A DNA stretch of 64,000 nucleotides from Paracidovorax valerianellae (GTDB lineage: Bacteria; Pseudomonadota; Gammaproteobacteria; Burkholderiales; Burkholderiaceae_C): positions 1-64,000 of the forward strand of contig NZ_FMZC01000011.1 of the NCBI RefSeq assembly GCF_900102625.1, read 5' to 3'. Below the pieces are notes generated by a model, which was not told the DNA's origin, did no database searches, and saw only the letters and a list, made by a program, of their open reading frames with translations. This document shows positions 36,063-44,834 of this stretch, in pieces (position 1 is the first letter of the stretch; each line of letters opens with the position of its first letter). Both the position numbers and the translations under genes were made by a program.

Positions 36063-37244
36063 CCGCGCGAAAGCCACGACGCCACTGGCTCGCTCACCAG
36101 GAAGGGCGACAACTACCTGCACTACGGCAGCGACGGCCGCATCGCCAAGGCAGGCCTGAACGCCGACCCCAAGAACGCCCTGGCGGTGAGCTGCACCTAC
36201 AACGCGCTGAGCCAGCGCGTGTTCAAGAGCGATGCACGGCTGTCCGGGTCGAGCAATCCCGCCATCACCACGCAGACGGTGTACGCGGAAGACGGCATCG
36301 ACAGCACCGTGCTGGGCCAATACGGCAACCGCAGGAGCAGCAACAGCGCGGCGCCGGCTGGGGAGATGGACAGCACGGAGGTGATCTACCTGCCCACGGC
36401 CAGCGGGCCGATGCCGGTGGCGGCGCAGATTAATGGCCGGCTGTATGCCATCGATGCGGACCACCTGAACACGCCACGGCGCCTTACCAACACGCAGGGC
36501 CAGGTCGCGTGGCAATGGCTCATCACGGGGTTCGGAGAAGCCAATCCGACGACGGGGGCGACGGGCTATTCCCAAAGCGGGCAAGGCAGCGCCAACTACA
36601 GCGAAGCCATCAAATTCGATCTGCGGTATCCCGGGCAGGTGTGGGATGAGGAAACCCAACTGGCCTACAACCTGAATAGGTACTACGACCGGGAGGGAGG
36701 GCGGTACATCCAGGCTGATCCGATTGGGCTGGATGGGGGGTGGAACCGGTACCTCTATGCGGACGGCACGCCGACGAATCTGATCGATCCTTCTGGATTG
36801 GCGAGCTTTATGCCGGGCGGAGGATTTGGCGATTCTCCGTTGGTGGACAACGGGTCAAGCTGCTCACCGATTTTTCAGCAGCCGCGAGTGGATGATGGAG
36901 GTTGTATTTCTACGGGTGGAGGGACCAACATTTGTATTGGCCCTGGAAGTATTAGGGGAGTATTGCCTAGATCAGCTGCAAAAATTGACCCAGTCGTAAT
37001 TCGAGAAATTGAACAAATTGTGAGATCAGGAGGTTCTGCGTTTCCGCTCGAAGCTGGCGCTCAACTTCGAGCGGTCGCGGAGTCTTTTGCTGGGAAAATA
37101 CGTAATGCCGGTACAGCTGCGCAGGCAACTCATATTAGGGATGTAGGTCTGGGTGCTATCGATCGGTTGGATAGATTTGATGCGCTTACACCGGCTGCTA
37201 GGCAGCAACTTCGAGAAATTATCAATGGGGCATTCAGGCCATGA
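36063..37244 (+). pseudogene. Displaced rhs core/toxin-tip module 2 (no N-terminus)
   Basis: A frame opens after a stop at 36060-36062. From 36072 it encodes the last about 285 residues of the Rhs core almost identically to the full gene (SHDATGSLTRKGDNYLHYG through NLIDPSGL and LVDNGSSCSPIFQQPRVDDGGCIST). It then switches to a different tip of about 95 residues (VLPRSAAKIDPVV to REIINGAFRP) with no resemblance to tip 1. There is no ribosome-binding site or signal; a GTG at 36186 is the first start-like codon. It is a silent spare tip that could replace tip 1 by recombination. Tip activity is unknown. Confidence 0.82.
36072..36960 (+). repeat. Rhs core/tip repeat, copy 2
   Basis: Direct repeat of 34452-35340 at constant offset 1620 bp, nearly identical from 36510 to 36870. 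It provides a long homology arm for tip exchange. Confidence 0.9.
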
Positions 37245-37483
37245 GTGAATTAAATGATCCAATTGAAAATTTGGCATTTGCCGAATTAATAATATCTTGC
37301 CAAATGGATGGGTGTTTGAATATATTTCAGAAAAGCTTGGAGGAACCAGCAACCGATCCTGTGGAAAAGTGGTCTGCAAAGATGTCCGGCTTGGCTCGTG
37401 CTGCCGGTTGGGGCTCTGATCGTAAGGGGAAAGTTTTATGCCCAATTCACGCGAATGCGGAAATGGCTAACAATAAGAATTGA
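37241..37483 (+). CDS. Candidate immunity protein for tip 2 (short)
   Basis: An 80-aa AT-rich frame whose ATG overlaps the tip 2 stop (ATGA). It is acidic at the N-terminus (MSELNDPIENLAFAELIIS) and Trp-containing. It is short for an immunity protein, and its end overlaps the start region of module 3 in another frame, so it may have been truncated when module 3 was inserted. Role is inferred from position. Confidence 0.55.
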   Translation: MSELNDPIENLAFAELIISCQMDGCLNIFQKSLEEPATDPVEKWSAKMSGLARAAGWGSDRKGKVLCPIHANAEMANNKN

Positions 37484-37814
37484 TAGCGGCAAATTGATTA
37501 GCTGGACAATCGTGCCTGCAATGCCGAGTGGTATAACCAAGTCACAGTTTGGCAGCGCATTGATTGGATGGGAGAGCAGTCCACAGGGCGCCTTAGCTCG
37601 AATCGAATCTCTTAATGGCGGAGTTGTTAATAAAATGCAGATACAAGGATTGACCAAGGATATGGCTATTCAATGGCGTAATTTTTATGCTAATGAATTT
37701 TCTCGCAATGCAAATAATGTTGCTGCCCAAAATAGAGTGCAGCTCATGGATAGAATCGTTGAGCTAATGAGGCGACTTTATGAGGTTGGTGCAAAAATTA
37801 ATCTATTTAAATAG
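37398..37814 (+). pseudogene. Toxin-tip remnant, module 3
   Basis: The frame from 37398 gives 138 aa, but the part before about 37490 overlaps the previous immunity frame and is probably not coding. The later part reads like a polymorphic toxin tip: KSQFGSALIGWESSPQGALARIE, then IQGLTKDMAIQWRNFYANE and NRVQLMDRIVELMRRLYEVG, helical and polar. It lacks the Rhs core and the LVDNGSS pre-tip present in the other modules. It overlaps the next small gene by 35 nt. I recall similar C-terminal segments in Rhs proteins but cannot name the family. Confidence 0.5.
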
Positions 37815-38040
37815 CTCTGGTAAATGTATTCGTATATTTTTGGAGCCGTGGGCGGAGCAATTCCAAATTGCTCCTGGCGAAGGCATTGAAATTCTTGTGT
37901 ACACGCCCGATGAGGCGACAGAAGGAGTTCTGGAGTTTGAGCAGGTTGAAGGTGGGCTGATTGTTTATGGCTACGAAGGATGTGTAATTAATTTGAAATC
38001 GAACGGTAATGATTTGACGCCTTCAGATCAGATTGGATGA
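37780..38040 (+). CDS. Candidate immunity protein for module 3
   Basis: An 86-aa protein starting inside the end of the tip 3 frame. It is acidic (pattern EGIEILVYTPDEATEGVLEFEQVEGG) and predicted mostly beta. Overlap with an upstream tip, small size and low GC content are the usual marks of an Rhs immunity gene. No family recognised. Confidence 0.6.
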   Translation: MRLVQKLIYLNSSGKCIRIFLEPWAEQFQIAPGEGIEILVYTPDEATEGVLEFEQVEGGLIVYGYEGCVINLKSNGNDLTPSDQIG

Positions 38041-38052
38041 GTCACTCTTTTC

Positions 38053-38349
38053 ATGGATATTTTTAATTACATGTTGGTGGACAACGGGTCAAGCTGCTCA
38101 CCGATGTTTCAGCAGCCGCGTGTGGACGATAGTGGTTGTATTTCTACGAATGGCGGGCCTGGTATTTGCATTGGCCCAGGGTCTATAAAGTCAGTGGGGA
38201 ATTTGAGTAAAGAGGTCTTAAAGGGTATCGGTTCTTTGGAAAAACAAATTGCGCAACATGAAAAGAAGTTGCTGGAATTTATGAATAATCCAACCGTTCG
38301 TCCAGGGATGGAGAATCAGCCTCTTGAGGTAATAGAAGGCAGCAAATGA
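38053..38349 (+). pseudogene. Toxin-tip module 4, pre-tip plus frameshifted tip
   Basis: A 98-aa frame. Residues 8-45 repeat the pre-tip segment of the full gene (LVDNGSSCSPMFQQPRVDD.GCIST.GG, GPGSIKSV). At DNA level, sequence from 38073 repeats 35219 onward. A new tip then follows (VLKGIGSLEKQIAQHEKKLLEFMNN to PLEVIEGSK). The frame stops at 38347-38349, while the adjacent frame continues with a closely fitting sequence, so a 1-nt frameshift probably split the tip. No Rhs core precedes it. Confidence 0.65.
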
Positions 38350-38426
38350 TACGCATAGAGCACTTGCGAACTGAGATTGATACCTTCAGGAACAATATCG
38401 AGAAGTTGCGAAATGGAGGTTTTTGA
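38346..38426 (+). pseudogene. Continuation of tip 4 in a shifted frame
   Basis: ATG at 38346 opens 26 codons (MIRIEHLRTEIDTFRNN to LRNGGF) that complete the coiled-coil-like end of tip 4. It overlaps the tip 4 stop by 3 nt and the next start by 1 nt (TGATG). It could be translated by coupling, but reads better as the original C-terminus before a frameshift. Confidence 0.5.
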
Positions 38427-38803
38427 TGAGCTCTACTAATATTTATTTTAAAGATACTTGTCAACCCTTGTCCTTTGGTGAGATGACGGGGGAATTTGCC
38501 ACACTTCTAGATGCTGGAGATTTAGAGTGGCAAAATGTTTTTTGGTTGAAACAAACGGTGCGCGATTTTTTGAATGCTGGCTGCAATTACTTTGTTTGCT
38601 ATGGTGAAAGTTCAGAAATCGTTCATGATTTAATCGATAAGGTAGTGGAGGATTGTGGTTTTTTAAATGTAAGTACCACGTACCATAATGATGAATCAAA
38701 ATCGGAGGTGGCAAGCTTTTTTAAATTGGTGGGGATGCAAGATATGAGTCAAGGCTTGATCTTTGTTCGCAACCTTAAAGATTGGCGTTCAGTCGTCAAT
38801 TAA
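38426..38803 (+). CDS. Candidate immunity protein for tip 4
   Basis: A 125-aa AT-rich protein from the ATG at 38426, with GGAGG 6-10 nt upstream and a TGATG overlap with the tip 4 tail. It is acidic with a mixed alpha/beta pattern (FLNAGCNYFVCYGESSEIVHDLIDK). Gene order, coupling and composition indicate an immunity gene. No named family. Confidence 0.65.
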   Translation: MSSTNIYFKDTCQPLSFGEMTGEFATLLDAGDLEWQNVFWLKQTVRDFLNAGCNYFVCYGESSEIVHDLIDKVVEDCGFLNVSTTYHNDESKSEVASFFKLVGMQDMSQGLIFVRNLKDWRSVVN

Positions 38804-38812
38804 TGTCATCTG

Positions 38813-38958
38813 CAGCACCGTGCTGGACCAGTACGGCAGCCGTAGCAACAGCGCCGCGCCGGCTGGGGAGATGGACAGCACGATGTCATCTACCTGCCCC
38901 CGGCCAGTGGCCCCATGCCGGTGGCGGCGCAGATCAATGGTCGGCTGTATGCCATCGA
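38813..38958 (+). pseudogene. Decayed rhs core fragment
   Basis: About 145 bp similar to 34682-34830 of the full rhs gene (CAGCACCGTGCTGG.CCAGTACGGCA, GCGCCGGCTGGGGAGATGGACAGCAC, ATGCCGGTGGCGGCGCAGATCAA). It has an in-frame 6-nt deletion and a 1-nt deletion that breaks the frame at about 38882. This marks the right end of the rhs array. Confidence 0.82.
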
Positions 38959-39190
38959 AGAGGTGGCGGGTGACGCTGACTGAGCGTCCCCATCAACAAC
39001 CTATAAGCCACAGCATCAGTCAGCCAAAAGCGTAGACACCAGGATGACGAAATGACTGCGCGCCAACGTCACTGGCCAATGTGAACCCTGCGTAAAGTTT
39101 CTTCCACCCGATGGAACTCGTCGGCCGCGGGCCGCCATTAGGGGTTTCATCTCGGCGCACAATGTCGCGTTCGCCAATCCGCACCCAAAA
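38959..39190. other. Spacer between rhs remnant and oxyR
   Basis: No gene seen. GC content returns to that of the chromosome. The oxyR promoter presumably lies in the last 150 bp; I see no clear consensus hexamers. Confidence 0.4.
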
Positions 39191-40156
39191 ATGACCCTCA
39201 CGGAACTCAAATACATCGTCGCTGTGGCCCGCGAAAAGCACTTCGGCCGGGCGGCCGATGCTTGCTACGTATCGCAGCCCACGCTGTCGGTGGCCATCAA
39301 GAAGCTGGAAGACGAGCTGGAGGTCAAGCTCTTCGAGCGCAGCGCGGGCGAGGTGTCGGTGACCTCGCTGGGCGACGAGATCGTGCGCCAGGCGCAGAGC
39401 GTGCTGGAGCAGGCCGCCGCCATCAAGGAGATCGCCAAGCGCGGCAAGGACCCGCTGGCCGGCGCCCTCACGCTGGGGGTGATCTACACGATCGGGCCTT
39501 ACCTGCTGCCCGAGCTGGTGCGCCATGCCATCGCGCGCACGCCGCAGATGCCGCTGATGCTGCAGGAGAACTTCACCGTCAAGCTGCTGGAGATGCTGCG
39601 CACCGGCGAGATCGATTGCGCGATCATGGCCGAGCCGTTTCCCGACACGGGCCTGGCGATGGCCCCGCTGTACGACGAGCCCTTCATGGCCGCCGTGCCC
39701 AGCAGCCACCCGCTGGCCGAACAGAAATCCATCTCCGCCGCGCAGCTCAAGAGCGAAACCATGCTGTTGCTGGGCGCGGGCCACTGCTTTCGCGACCACG
39801 TGCTGGAGGTCTGCCCCGAGTTCGCGCGCTATGCGAGCAATGCCGAGGGCATCCGGCGCACGTTCGAAGGTTCGTCGCTGGAGACGATCAAGCACATGGT
39901 GTCGGCCGGCATGGGCGTGACGCTGGTGCCCCGCCTGTCGGTGCCGCGCGATGCGCTGCACACCGGCTCGCGCCGCAGGAAGAGCGACGACACGCACATC
40001 CGCTACCTGCCCATCCAGGAAGACGACGGCAGCCCGCCACCGATGCGCCGTGTGGTGCTCGCCTGGCGCCGCAGCTTCACGCGCTACGAAGCCATCGCCG
40101 CGCTGCGCAACGCGATCTATGCCTGCGAACTGCCGGGCGTGACGCGTCTGTCCTGA
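39191..40156 (+). CDS. oxyR: Hydrogen-peroxide sensor/regulator OxyR
   Basis: A 321-aa LysR-type regulator. The HTH is at about 1-60 (TELKYIVAVAREKHFGRAADACYVSQPTLS is its start region). The redox pair is in exactly the canonical positions: Cys199 (GAGHCF) and Cys208 (LEVCPE), so peroxide sensing by disulfide formation is expected. GMGVTLVPRLSVP is the usual C-terminal loop. Dps, a classical OxyR target, lies two genes downstream. A 9-bp-stem hairpin follows the stop. Confidence 0.95.
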   Translation: MTLTELKYIVAVAREKHFGRAADACYVSQPTLSVAIKKLEDELEVKLFERSAGEVSVTSLGDEIVRQAQSVLEQAAAIKEIAKRGKDPLAGALTLGVIYTIGPYLLPELVRHAIARTPQMPLMLQENFTVKLLEMLRTGEIDCAIMAEPFPDTGLAMAPLYDEPFMAAVPSSHPLAEQKSISAAQLKSETMLLLGAGHCFRDHVLEVCPEFARYASNAEGIRRTFEGSSLETIKHMVSAGMGVTLVPRLSVPRDALHTGSRRRKSDDTHIRYLPIQEDDGSPPPMRRVVLAWRRSFTRYEAIAALRNAIYACELPGVTRLS

Positions 40157-40160
40157 CGCA

Positions 40161-40183
40161 GCGGCTTTCCTAAAGAAAGCCGC
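40161..40183. terminator. Hairpin after oxyR
   Basis: GCGGCTTTC, 5-nt loop, GAAAGCCGC: perfect 9-bp stem starting 4 bp past the oxyR stop. There is no T run after it on the plus strand, so termination may be only partial. Confidence 0.5.
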
Positions 40184-40352
40184 CGGGGGCCGGCCAGCGG
40201 ACTGCTGCGCCCGCCTTCACCAAAATGCCCCGGCGCAGGGCTACACTCGCCCCGCGCGCGGCCGGTGGGCATCCTCCACCCGTTCCGTGCCCAGGCTGCG
40301 CCACATGCTGCCCGTGCGCGGCGCCGCGCTCTCCACAATCCAAGGACATTCC

Positions 40353-42107
40353 ATGAAGAAGCTTTTGATGGCGGCCGGCTTGGCCCTGGGCCTGTCGGCC
40401 TGTTCCACCGTGATGGCGCCGCCCGACGCCGCGCCGCTGGCCGGCACGCTCAAGAAACCCGACCTGGACCGCCTGGTGGTCGCCGAGACGGGTGCGCCCA
40501 GCGGTGATTTCAGCGCGTTCCTGGAGCGCGCCGTGCGCATCTACCCGTCGCTGGAGCCCAGCGTGAAGGCGTACGAATCCAAGGCCGCGCTGGCGGGCGA
40601 CGACCTGGTGAACATCAGCCGGCTGCTGGGCCTGTACAACCGCCTGCACCACCACACGGCGGTGATCGACACGACGGCGAAGATGGTGGCGATTCCCACG
40701 GTGCGCTCGGACAAGGTGCCGCCGCACGAGGACAAGGCCATCATCGCCTTCGGCACGCTGGTCGAAGGCATGGCCAAGGACTTCGGCCTGCAATACCGCA
40801 ACGTGGACAACCGCATCTTCGAAGTGAAGCTGCCCGGCACGGGCACCGAAGAATTCGGCATCCTCACGCATGCCGACGTGGTGCCCGTGGTGGCCGACGA
40901 ATGGGTGCTGGACGATGGCACGCGCCTGGACCCGTTCAAGCTGACGCGCGTGGGCGGCAACCTGTACGGCCGCGGCTCCATCGACGACAAGGGTTCCATC
41001 GCCGCCGTGCTGTACGCCATGAAGGCGGTCAAGGACAGCGGCCTGCCGATGGCCCGCACGATTCGCCTGATGGTCGAGACGACCGAGGAAACGGGTGGCG
41101 ACGCGATGAAGTACTACCGCGCCAAGACGAAGCTGCCCGACTACAACATCGTGCTGGACAGCAAGTACCCCGCCGTGGTCGCCGAAAAGGGCTCCGGCGC
41201 GCTGCGCGCTTCGTTCCCACTGGCCGCCACCGCCGCTGCGCCGGCCGGTGCCGTGACCATCGCCGCGATGACGGGTGCCGCCTCGGCCAACGCCGTGCCG
41301 CAGACCGCCACCGCGCGCCTGCAAGGCGGCGATCTGGCGGCTGCAGCGCAGCGCCTGGGCGCGGCCCGTGAGGCCTTCATCGCCAAGTACGCGGCCCAGG
41401 GCGGCCCGTTCACCATCGACATCGTGCAGGACACCGCTGCGGTGAACGTGAAGGTGACCGGCACGTCGGCCCACGGCTCGCGCCCCGAAGAGGGCGTGAA
41501 CCCGCTGCCGCGCCTGGCGCTGTTCCTGCAGGAATCGGGCGTGCCGCTGGCCGCCAACGGCTACGCCAGCGCCGTGCGCTACATCGCCGACCTGTACGGC
41601 ACCGACTACCTGGGCCGCACGATGGGCCTGGCGTACAGCGACGACTTCATGGGCCCGCTCACGATGTCGCCCAACCTGGTGCGCGAGAAGGACGGCAAGG
41701 TCGATGTGCTGGTGAACGTGCGCATGCCGCGCGGCAGCACGGCCGATGTGCTCTCCAAGGCCACGGCGGCACGCATCCAGTCCTGGGGCGCGCAGGCAGG
41801 CGTGGCGGTCGAGGTGGATCACAGCCAAGGTGAGTGGATGGCGCGCGATCCCAAGGGCGCCTGGCTCTCCACGCTGCTCAACACCTTCGGCGACACCACC
41901 GGCCTCGAAGCCAAGCCCGTGCCCACGGCCGGCAGCACCACGGCCAAGCTGATGCCCAACGCCATCAACTTCGGCCCCGCCATGCCCGGCAAGAAGTACA
42001 CGGCCCACAACGCGAAGGAATTCAAGGAAGTGGCCGACCTGGACGCCGACATGCAGATGTTCACCGAGATGCTGGTGCGCATCGGCAACCTGCCGCAGAT
42101 GCAGTGA
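40353..42107 (+). CDS. M20-family metallopeptidase, lipoprotein
   Basis: A 584-aa protein. The signal peptide ends in the lipobox LSAC (Cys17), so it is predicted to be a membrane-anchored periplasmic lipoprotein. The M20 zinc-dipeptidase core is clear: THADVVPV (first metal His/Asp), GSIDDKGS, and ETTEETGG (catalytic/metal Glu pair). [19 protein letters not shown] marks the dimerisation-domain His, and a late metal His is near [10 protein letters not shown]. It is longer than cytosolic PepV/CPG2 enzymes (about 400-470 aa) through N-terminal and internal additions. Substrate is probably a dipeptide or acylated amino acid. Confidence 0.9.
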   Translation: MKKLLMAAGLALGLSACSTVMAPPDAAPLAGTLKKPDLDRLVVAETGAPSGDFSAFLERAVRIYPSLEPSVKAYESKAALAGDDLVNISRLLGLYNRLHHHTAVIDTTAKMVAIPTVRSDKVPPHEDKAIIAFGTLVEGMAKDFGLQYRNVDNRIFEVKLPGTGTEEFGILTHADVVPVVADEWVLDDGTRLDPFKLTRVGGNLYGRGSIDDKGSIAAVLYAMKAVKDSGLPMARTIRLMVETTEETGGDAMKYYRAKTKLPDYNIVLDSKYPAVVAEKGSGALRASFPLAATAAAPAGAVTIAAMTGAASANAVPQTATARLQGGDLAAAAQRLGAAREAFIAKYAAQGGPFTIDIVQDTAAVNVKVTGTSAHGSRPEEGVNPLPRLALFLQESGVPLAANGYASAVRYIADLYGTDYLGRTMGLAYSDDFMGPLTMSPNLVREKDGKVDVLVNVRMPRGSTADVLSKATAARIQSWGAQAGVAVEVDHSQGEWMARDPKGAWLSTLLNTFGDTTGLEAKPVPTAGSTTAKLMPNAINFGPAMPGKKYTAHNAKEFKEVADLDADMQMFTEMLVRIGNLPQMQ

Positions 42108-42252
42108 CCCCGAGCGGCGCCCAGCCGCAGCGCATGCGCTAAAGTGTTTCGGGCGCCCGGACGCCACGCTCCGCTCTCGCAGCGGGGCGGCGCCCGGGCC
42201 GGCAAACACAGCGGCAACGCATTGTTCAGTTCAGCACCCGAAGGAGTTCTCC

Positions 42253-42777
42253 ATGGCCAAAACCCCCAAGACCCCTCTCGCCCGCGCCAGCGCCGGTGGC
42301 GCACCGCGCATCAACATCGGCATCAGCGACAAGGACCGCGCGGCCATCGCGCAAGGCCTGTCGCGACTGCTGGCCGACACCTACACGCTGTACCTCACCA
42401 CCCACAACTTCCACTGGAACGTGACGGGCCCGATGTTCAACACGCTGCACACCATGTTCATGGGGCAGTACACCGAACTGTGGAACGCCGTGGATCCGGT
42501 GGCCGAGCGCATCCGTTCGCTGGGCCATTCGGCACCGGGCTCGTATGCCCAGTTCGGCAAGCTCACCTCGCTGCCCGACGCGCCCACCGAGCCGCCGCCA
42601 GCGCTCGAAATGGTGCGCATCCTGGTCGAAGGCCACGAGGCCGTCGCCCGCACGGCACGCGAACTGTTCCCGGTGGCCGACAAGGCCAGCGACGAGCCCA
42701 CGGCCGACCTGCTGACCCAGCGCCTCACGGTGCACGAGCAGACCGCCTGGATGCTGCGCTCGCTCCTGGAAGAGTAA
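42253..42777 (+). CDS. dps: DNA-binding ferritin-like protein Dps
   Basis: A 174-aa four-helix protein that stores iron and shields DNA during starvation and peroxide stress. The Dps ferroxidase motif is present: [20 protein letters not shown] with the His, then EL.N.VD.VAERIR and GHEAVAR. The N-terminal 20 residues are Lys/Arg/Ala-rich, suited to DNA contact. RBS GAAGGAG. Lies near oxyR, consistent with OxyR control. A terminator follows. Confidence 0.94.
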   Translation: MAKTPKTPLARASAGGAPRINIGISDKDRAAIAQGLSRLLADTYTLYLTTHNFHWNVTGPMFNTLHTMFMGQYTELWNAVDPVAERIRSLGHSAPGSYAQFGKLTSLPDAPTEPPPALEMVRILVEGHEAVARTARELFPVADKASDEPTADLLTQRLTVHEQTAWMLRSLLEE

Positions 42778-42811
42778 GCCGGACGGGCCCCGCACGGCCC
42801 GGTCCGCCCAG

Positions 42812-42838
42812 CGCCCGCCCACCCGTGCGGGCGTTTTC
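42812..42838 (+). terminator. Rho-independent terminator after dps
   Basis: CGCCCGC (42812-42818) pairs with GCGGGCG (42827-42833), followed by TTTTCGTTT. Confidence 0.75.
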
Positions 42839-42885
42839 GTTTCCCTGGCCTTCTTTCCCTGTTCTTCCTTCAATTTTTCAGCGCC

Positions 42886-43761
42886 ATGCAGCTCTCCGCC
42901 CCGACGCCGTCGCGCCTGTCGCTCTACCTCGATCTGATCCGCTGGAGCCGGCCGGCCGGCTGGCTGCTGCTGCTGTGGCCCACGCTGTCGGCGCTGTGGG
43001 TTGCGGCGGGCGGGTTTCCCGGCTGGCACCTGCTGATTGTTTTCACGCTGGGCACGGTCCTCATGCGCAGCGCGGGCTGCTGCGTGAACGACGTGGCCGA
43101 CCGCCGGTTCGACCGGCACGTCAAGCGCACGGCGCAGCGGCCGGTGACGAGCGGCGCCGTGTCCCCGCGCGAAGCGCTGGCCGTGGGCGCGGTGCTGGCG
43201 CTCGTGTCCTTCGCGCTGGTGCTCACCACCAACGCCGTCACCATCGCGTGGTCGGTGCCCGCGCTGGCGGTGACGGTGCTGTATCCGTTCACCAAGCGGT
43301 TCCTTTCCATGCCGCAGGCGGTGCTGGGCGTGGCGTTCAGCATGGGCATTCCGATGGCGTTCACCGCCGTGCGCGGCGAGGTGTCCTGGCTGACGCTGTG
43401 GCTGGTGCTGGGCAACCTGTTCTGGGTGCTGGCCTACGACACCGAATACGCCATGGTGGACCGCGACGACGACCTGAAGATCGGCATGAAGACCTCGGCC
43501 ATCACCCTGGGCCGTTTCGACGTGGCGGCCATCCTCGCGTTCTATCTGCTGCTGGTGGCCTTCTGGGGCGTGGCGCTGGCGCCGCTGGGGCTGGGCGCGC
43601 CGTTCTACCTCGCGATCGGAGCGGTGCTGGCCCAGGTGGCCTGGCACTTCGCGCTGATCCGCCACCGCACGCGCGAAGGGTGCTTTCGCGCCTTCCGCGA
43701 GAACCACTGGATCGGGTTCACGCTGTTCGCGGGCATCGCCGCGAGCTATGCGCTGCGTTGA
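42886..43761 (+). CDS. ubiA: 4-hydroxybenzoate octaprenyltransferase UbiA
   Basis: A 291-aa polytopic membrane prenyltransferase attaching the isoprenoid tail to 4-hydroxybenzoate in ubiquinone synthesis. First Asp-rich motif NDVADRRFD at 68-76 followed by VKRTAQRP; second Asp-rich motif [13 protein letters not shown] near 185. Eight to nine hydrophobic segments. Length is normal (about 290). A dispersed repeat lies 14 bp past the stop. Confidence 0.95.
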   Translation: MQLSAPTPSRLSLYLDLIRWSRPAGWLLLLWPTLSALWVAAGGFPGWHLLIVFTLGTVLMRSAGCCVNDVADRRFDRHVKRTAQRPVTSGAVSPREALAVGAVLALVSFALVLTTNAVTIAWSVPALAVTVLYPFTKRFLSMPQAVLGVAFSMGIPMAFTAVRGEVSWLTLWLVLGNLFWVLAYDTEYAMVDRDDDLKIGMKTSAITLGRFDVAAILAFYLLLVAFWGVALAPLGLGAPFYLAIGAVLAQVAWHFALIRHRTREGCFRAFRENHWIGFTLFAGIAASYALR

Positions 43762-43775
43762 CTAAAACAGGGGTG

Positions 43776-43837
43776 TTGCTATCAATTAAATAGCAATACT
43801 CCCTAGTGTTTATTGCGCTGGAGGCCTTTTTGGCTTA
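43776..43837 (+). repeat. Dispersed intergenic repeat, copy 3
   Basis: TTGCTAT, AT-rich loop, ATAGCAAT, CCCTAG, TGCGCTGGAGGC with the same spacing as copy 1. Its GCGCTGGAG also pairs with CTCCAGCGC at about 43843-43852, forming a 9-bp-stem hairpin between the convergent ubiA and proC genes. Confidence 0.8.
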
Positions 43838-43881
43838 AAACCTCTCCAGCGCTTCCAGACCCCTGCTTTTTCTTCCGCCGC

Positions 43882-44727
43882 TCAGGCGCCGAACTCGTCA
43901 CCGAGCTCCCGCGCCCGCGAACGCGCCGCTTCCAGGGCGCGCATGAAGCGCTGGGGCACCTCGTCCTGCTCCATCGACTGCAGCGCGGCGTAGGTGGTGC
44001 CGCCCTTGGAGGTCACGCGCTGGCGCAGCACTTCGGGCGGCTCGTCCGAGCGGCGGGCCAGTTCGGAGGCGCCGGCAAAGGTGGCCACGGCCAACTGGTG
44101 CGCCTGGGCGCGGCTCAGGCCCATGGTGGCGCCGGCTTCGGTCATCGCCTCCAGGAACCGAAACACATAGGCCGGGCCCGAGCCCGACAGGGCGGTGACG
44201 GCATCGAGCTGCGGCTCCTCCTGCACCCAGAGGAATTCACCGGTCGTTGCGATCACCCGCTCGACCTCGGCGCGCTCGGCCTCGGTCACCTGCGGGCGGG
44301 CGTAGAGCGCCGTCATGCCCTTGCCGATCAGCGCGGGCGTATTGGGCATGGCGCGCACGATGCGTTCGCTGCCCAGCCACTGCGCGATGCTGTCCGACCG
44401 GATGCCGGCCGCCACGCTCAGGTGCAAGGCGTTGCCGGTGTGGGCGCGCACGGGCTCGGCGGCCTGCTTGAAGGTCTGGGGCTTGACGGCCCACACGACG
44501 ATGCCGGCGCGCGAAAGCGCCGGGCCTGCCGCTTCGTGCGCGGTGATTCCGTGGTCCGACAGCAGCGCGGCGCGCGCCTCGGCCCAGGGTTCGACCACTT
44601 CGATCTGCCCGGGCTGCATGCCCTGGCGGATCAGCCCGCCGATGATGGCGCTGGCCATGTTGCCTCCGCCGATGAAGGCGATGGCGGACTGCTCGGAAGG
44701 GGTGACGGCGTAGGTGTCTGAGGTCAT
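43882..44727 (-). CDS. proC: Pyrroline-5-carboxylate reductase ProC
   Basis: A 281-aa NADPH enzyme for the last step of proline synthesis. The dinucleotide motif is IAFIGGGNMASAIIGGL near the N-terminus, followed by VVWAVKPQ and RAMPNTPALIGKGMTAL. The C-terminal signature VTALSGSGPAYVFRFLEAM and QRVTSKGGTTYAAL are complete. The ATG at 44727 gives a short N-terminal tail of 14 residues before the Rossmann fold. No yggS-like partner is beside it. Confidence 0.95.
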   Translation of the reverse strand: MTSDTYAVTPSEQSAIAFIGGGNMASAIIGGLIRQGMQPGQIEVVEPWAEARAALLSDHGITAHEAAGPALSRAGIVVWAVKPQTFKQAAEPVRAHTGNALHLSVAAGIRSDSIAQWLGSERIVRAMPNTPALIGKGMTALYARPQVTEAERAEVERVIATTGEFLWVQEEPQLDAVTALSGSGPAYVFRFLEAMTEAGATMGLSRAQAHQLAVATFAGASELARRSDEPPEVLRQRVTSKGGTTYAALQSMEQDEVPQRFMRALEAARSRARELGDEFGA

Positions 44728-44758
44728 GGCGTGCGTTGGTTGGAAAGCCGGCCGCACA

Positions 44759-44784
44759 ACGAAGAAAGCTCCCTGTGGGAGCTT
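44759..44784 (-). terminator. Terminator after the 225-aa PIP-box gene
   Basis: On the minus strand AAGCTCCC, 3-nt loop, GGGAGCTT, then TCTTCG; arms at 44777-44784 and 44766-44773. It lies 50 bp past the stop at 44835. Confidence 0.65.
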
Positions 44785-44834
44785 CGCGGCCTGGGTCACC
44801 AGGATGTTAGCGTGCCGTGGCCTCGCGGCCTGGC

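Noticed and set aside
42153-42225. GC-rich inverted repeats upstream of dps as an OxyR site
   Set aside because: They do not show the spaced ATAG/CTAT-type pattern of OxyR sites; probably just GC-rich leader structure.
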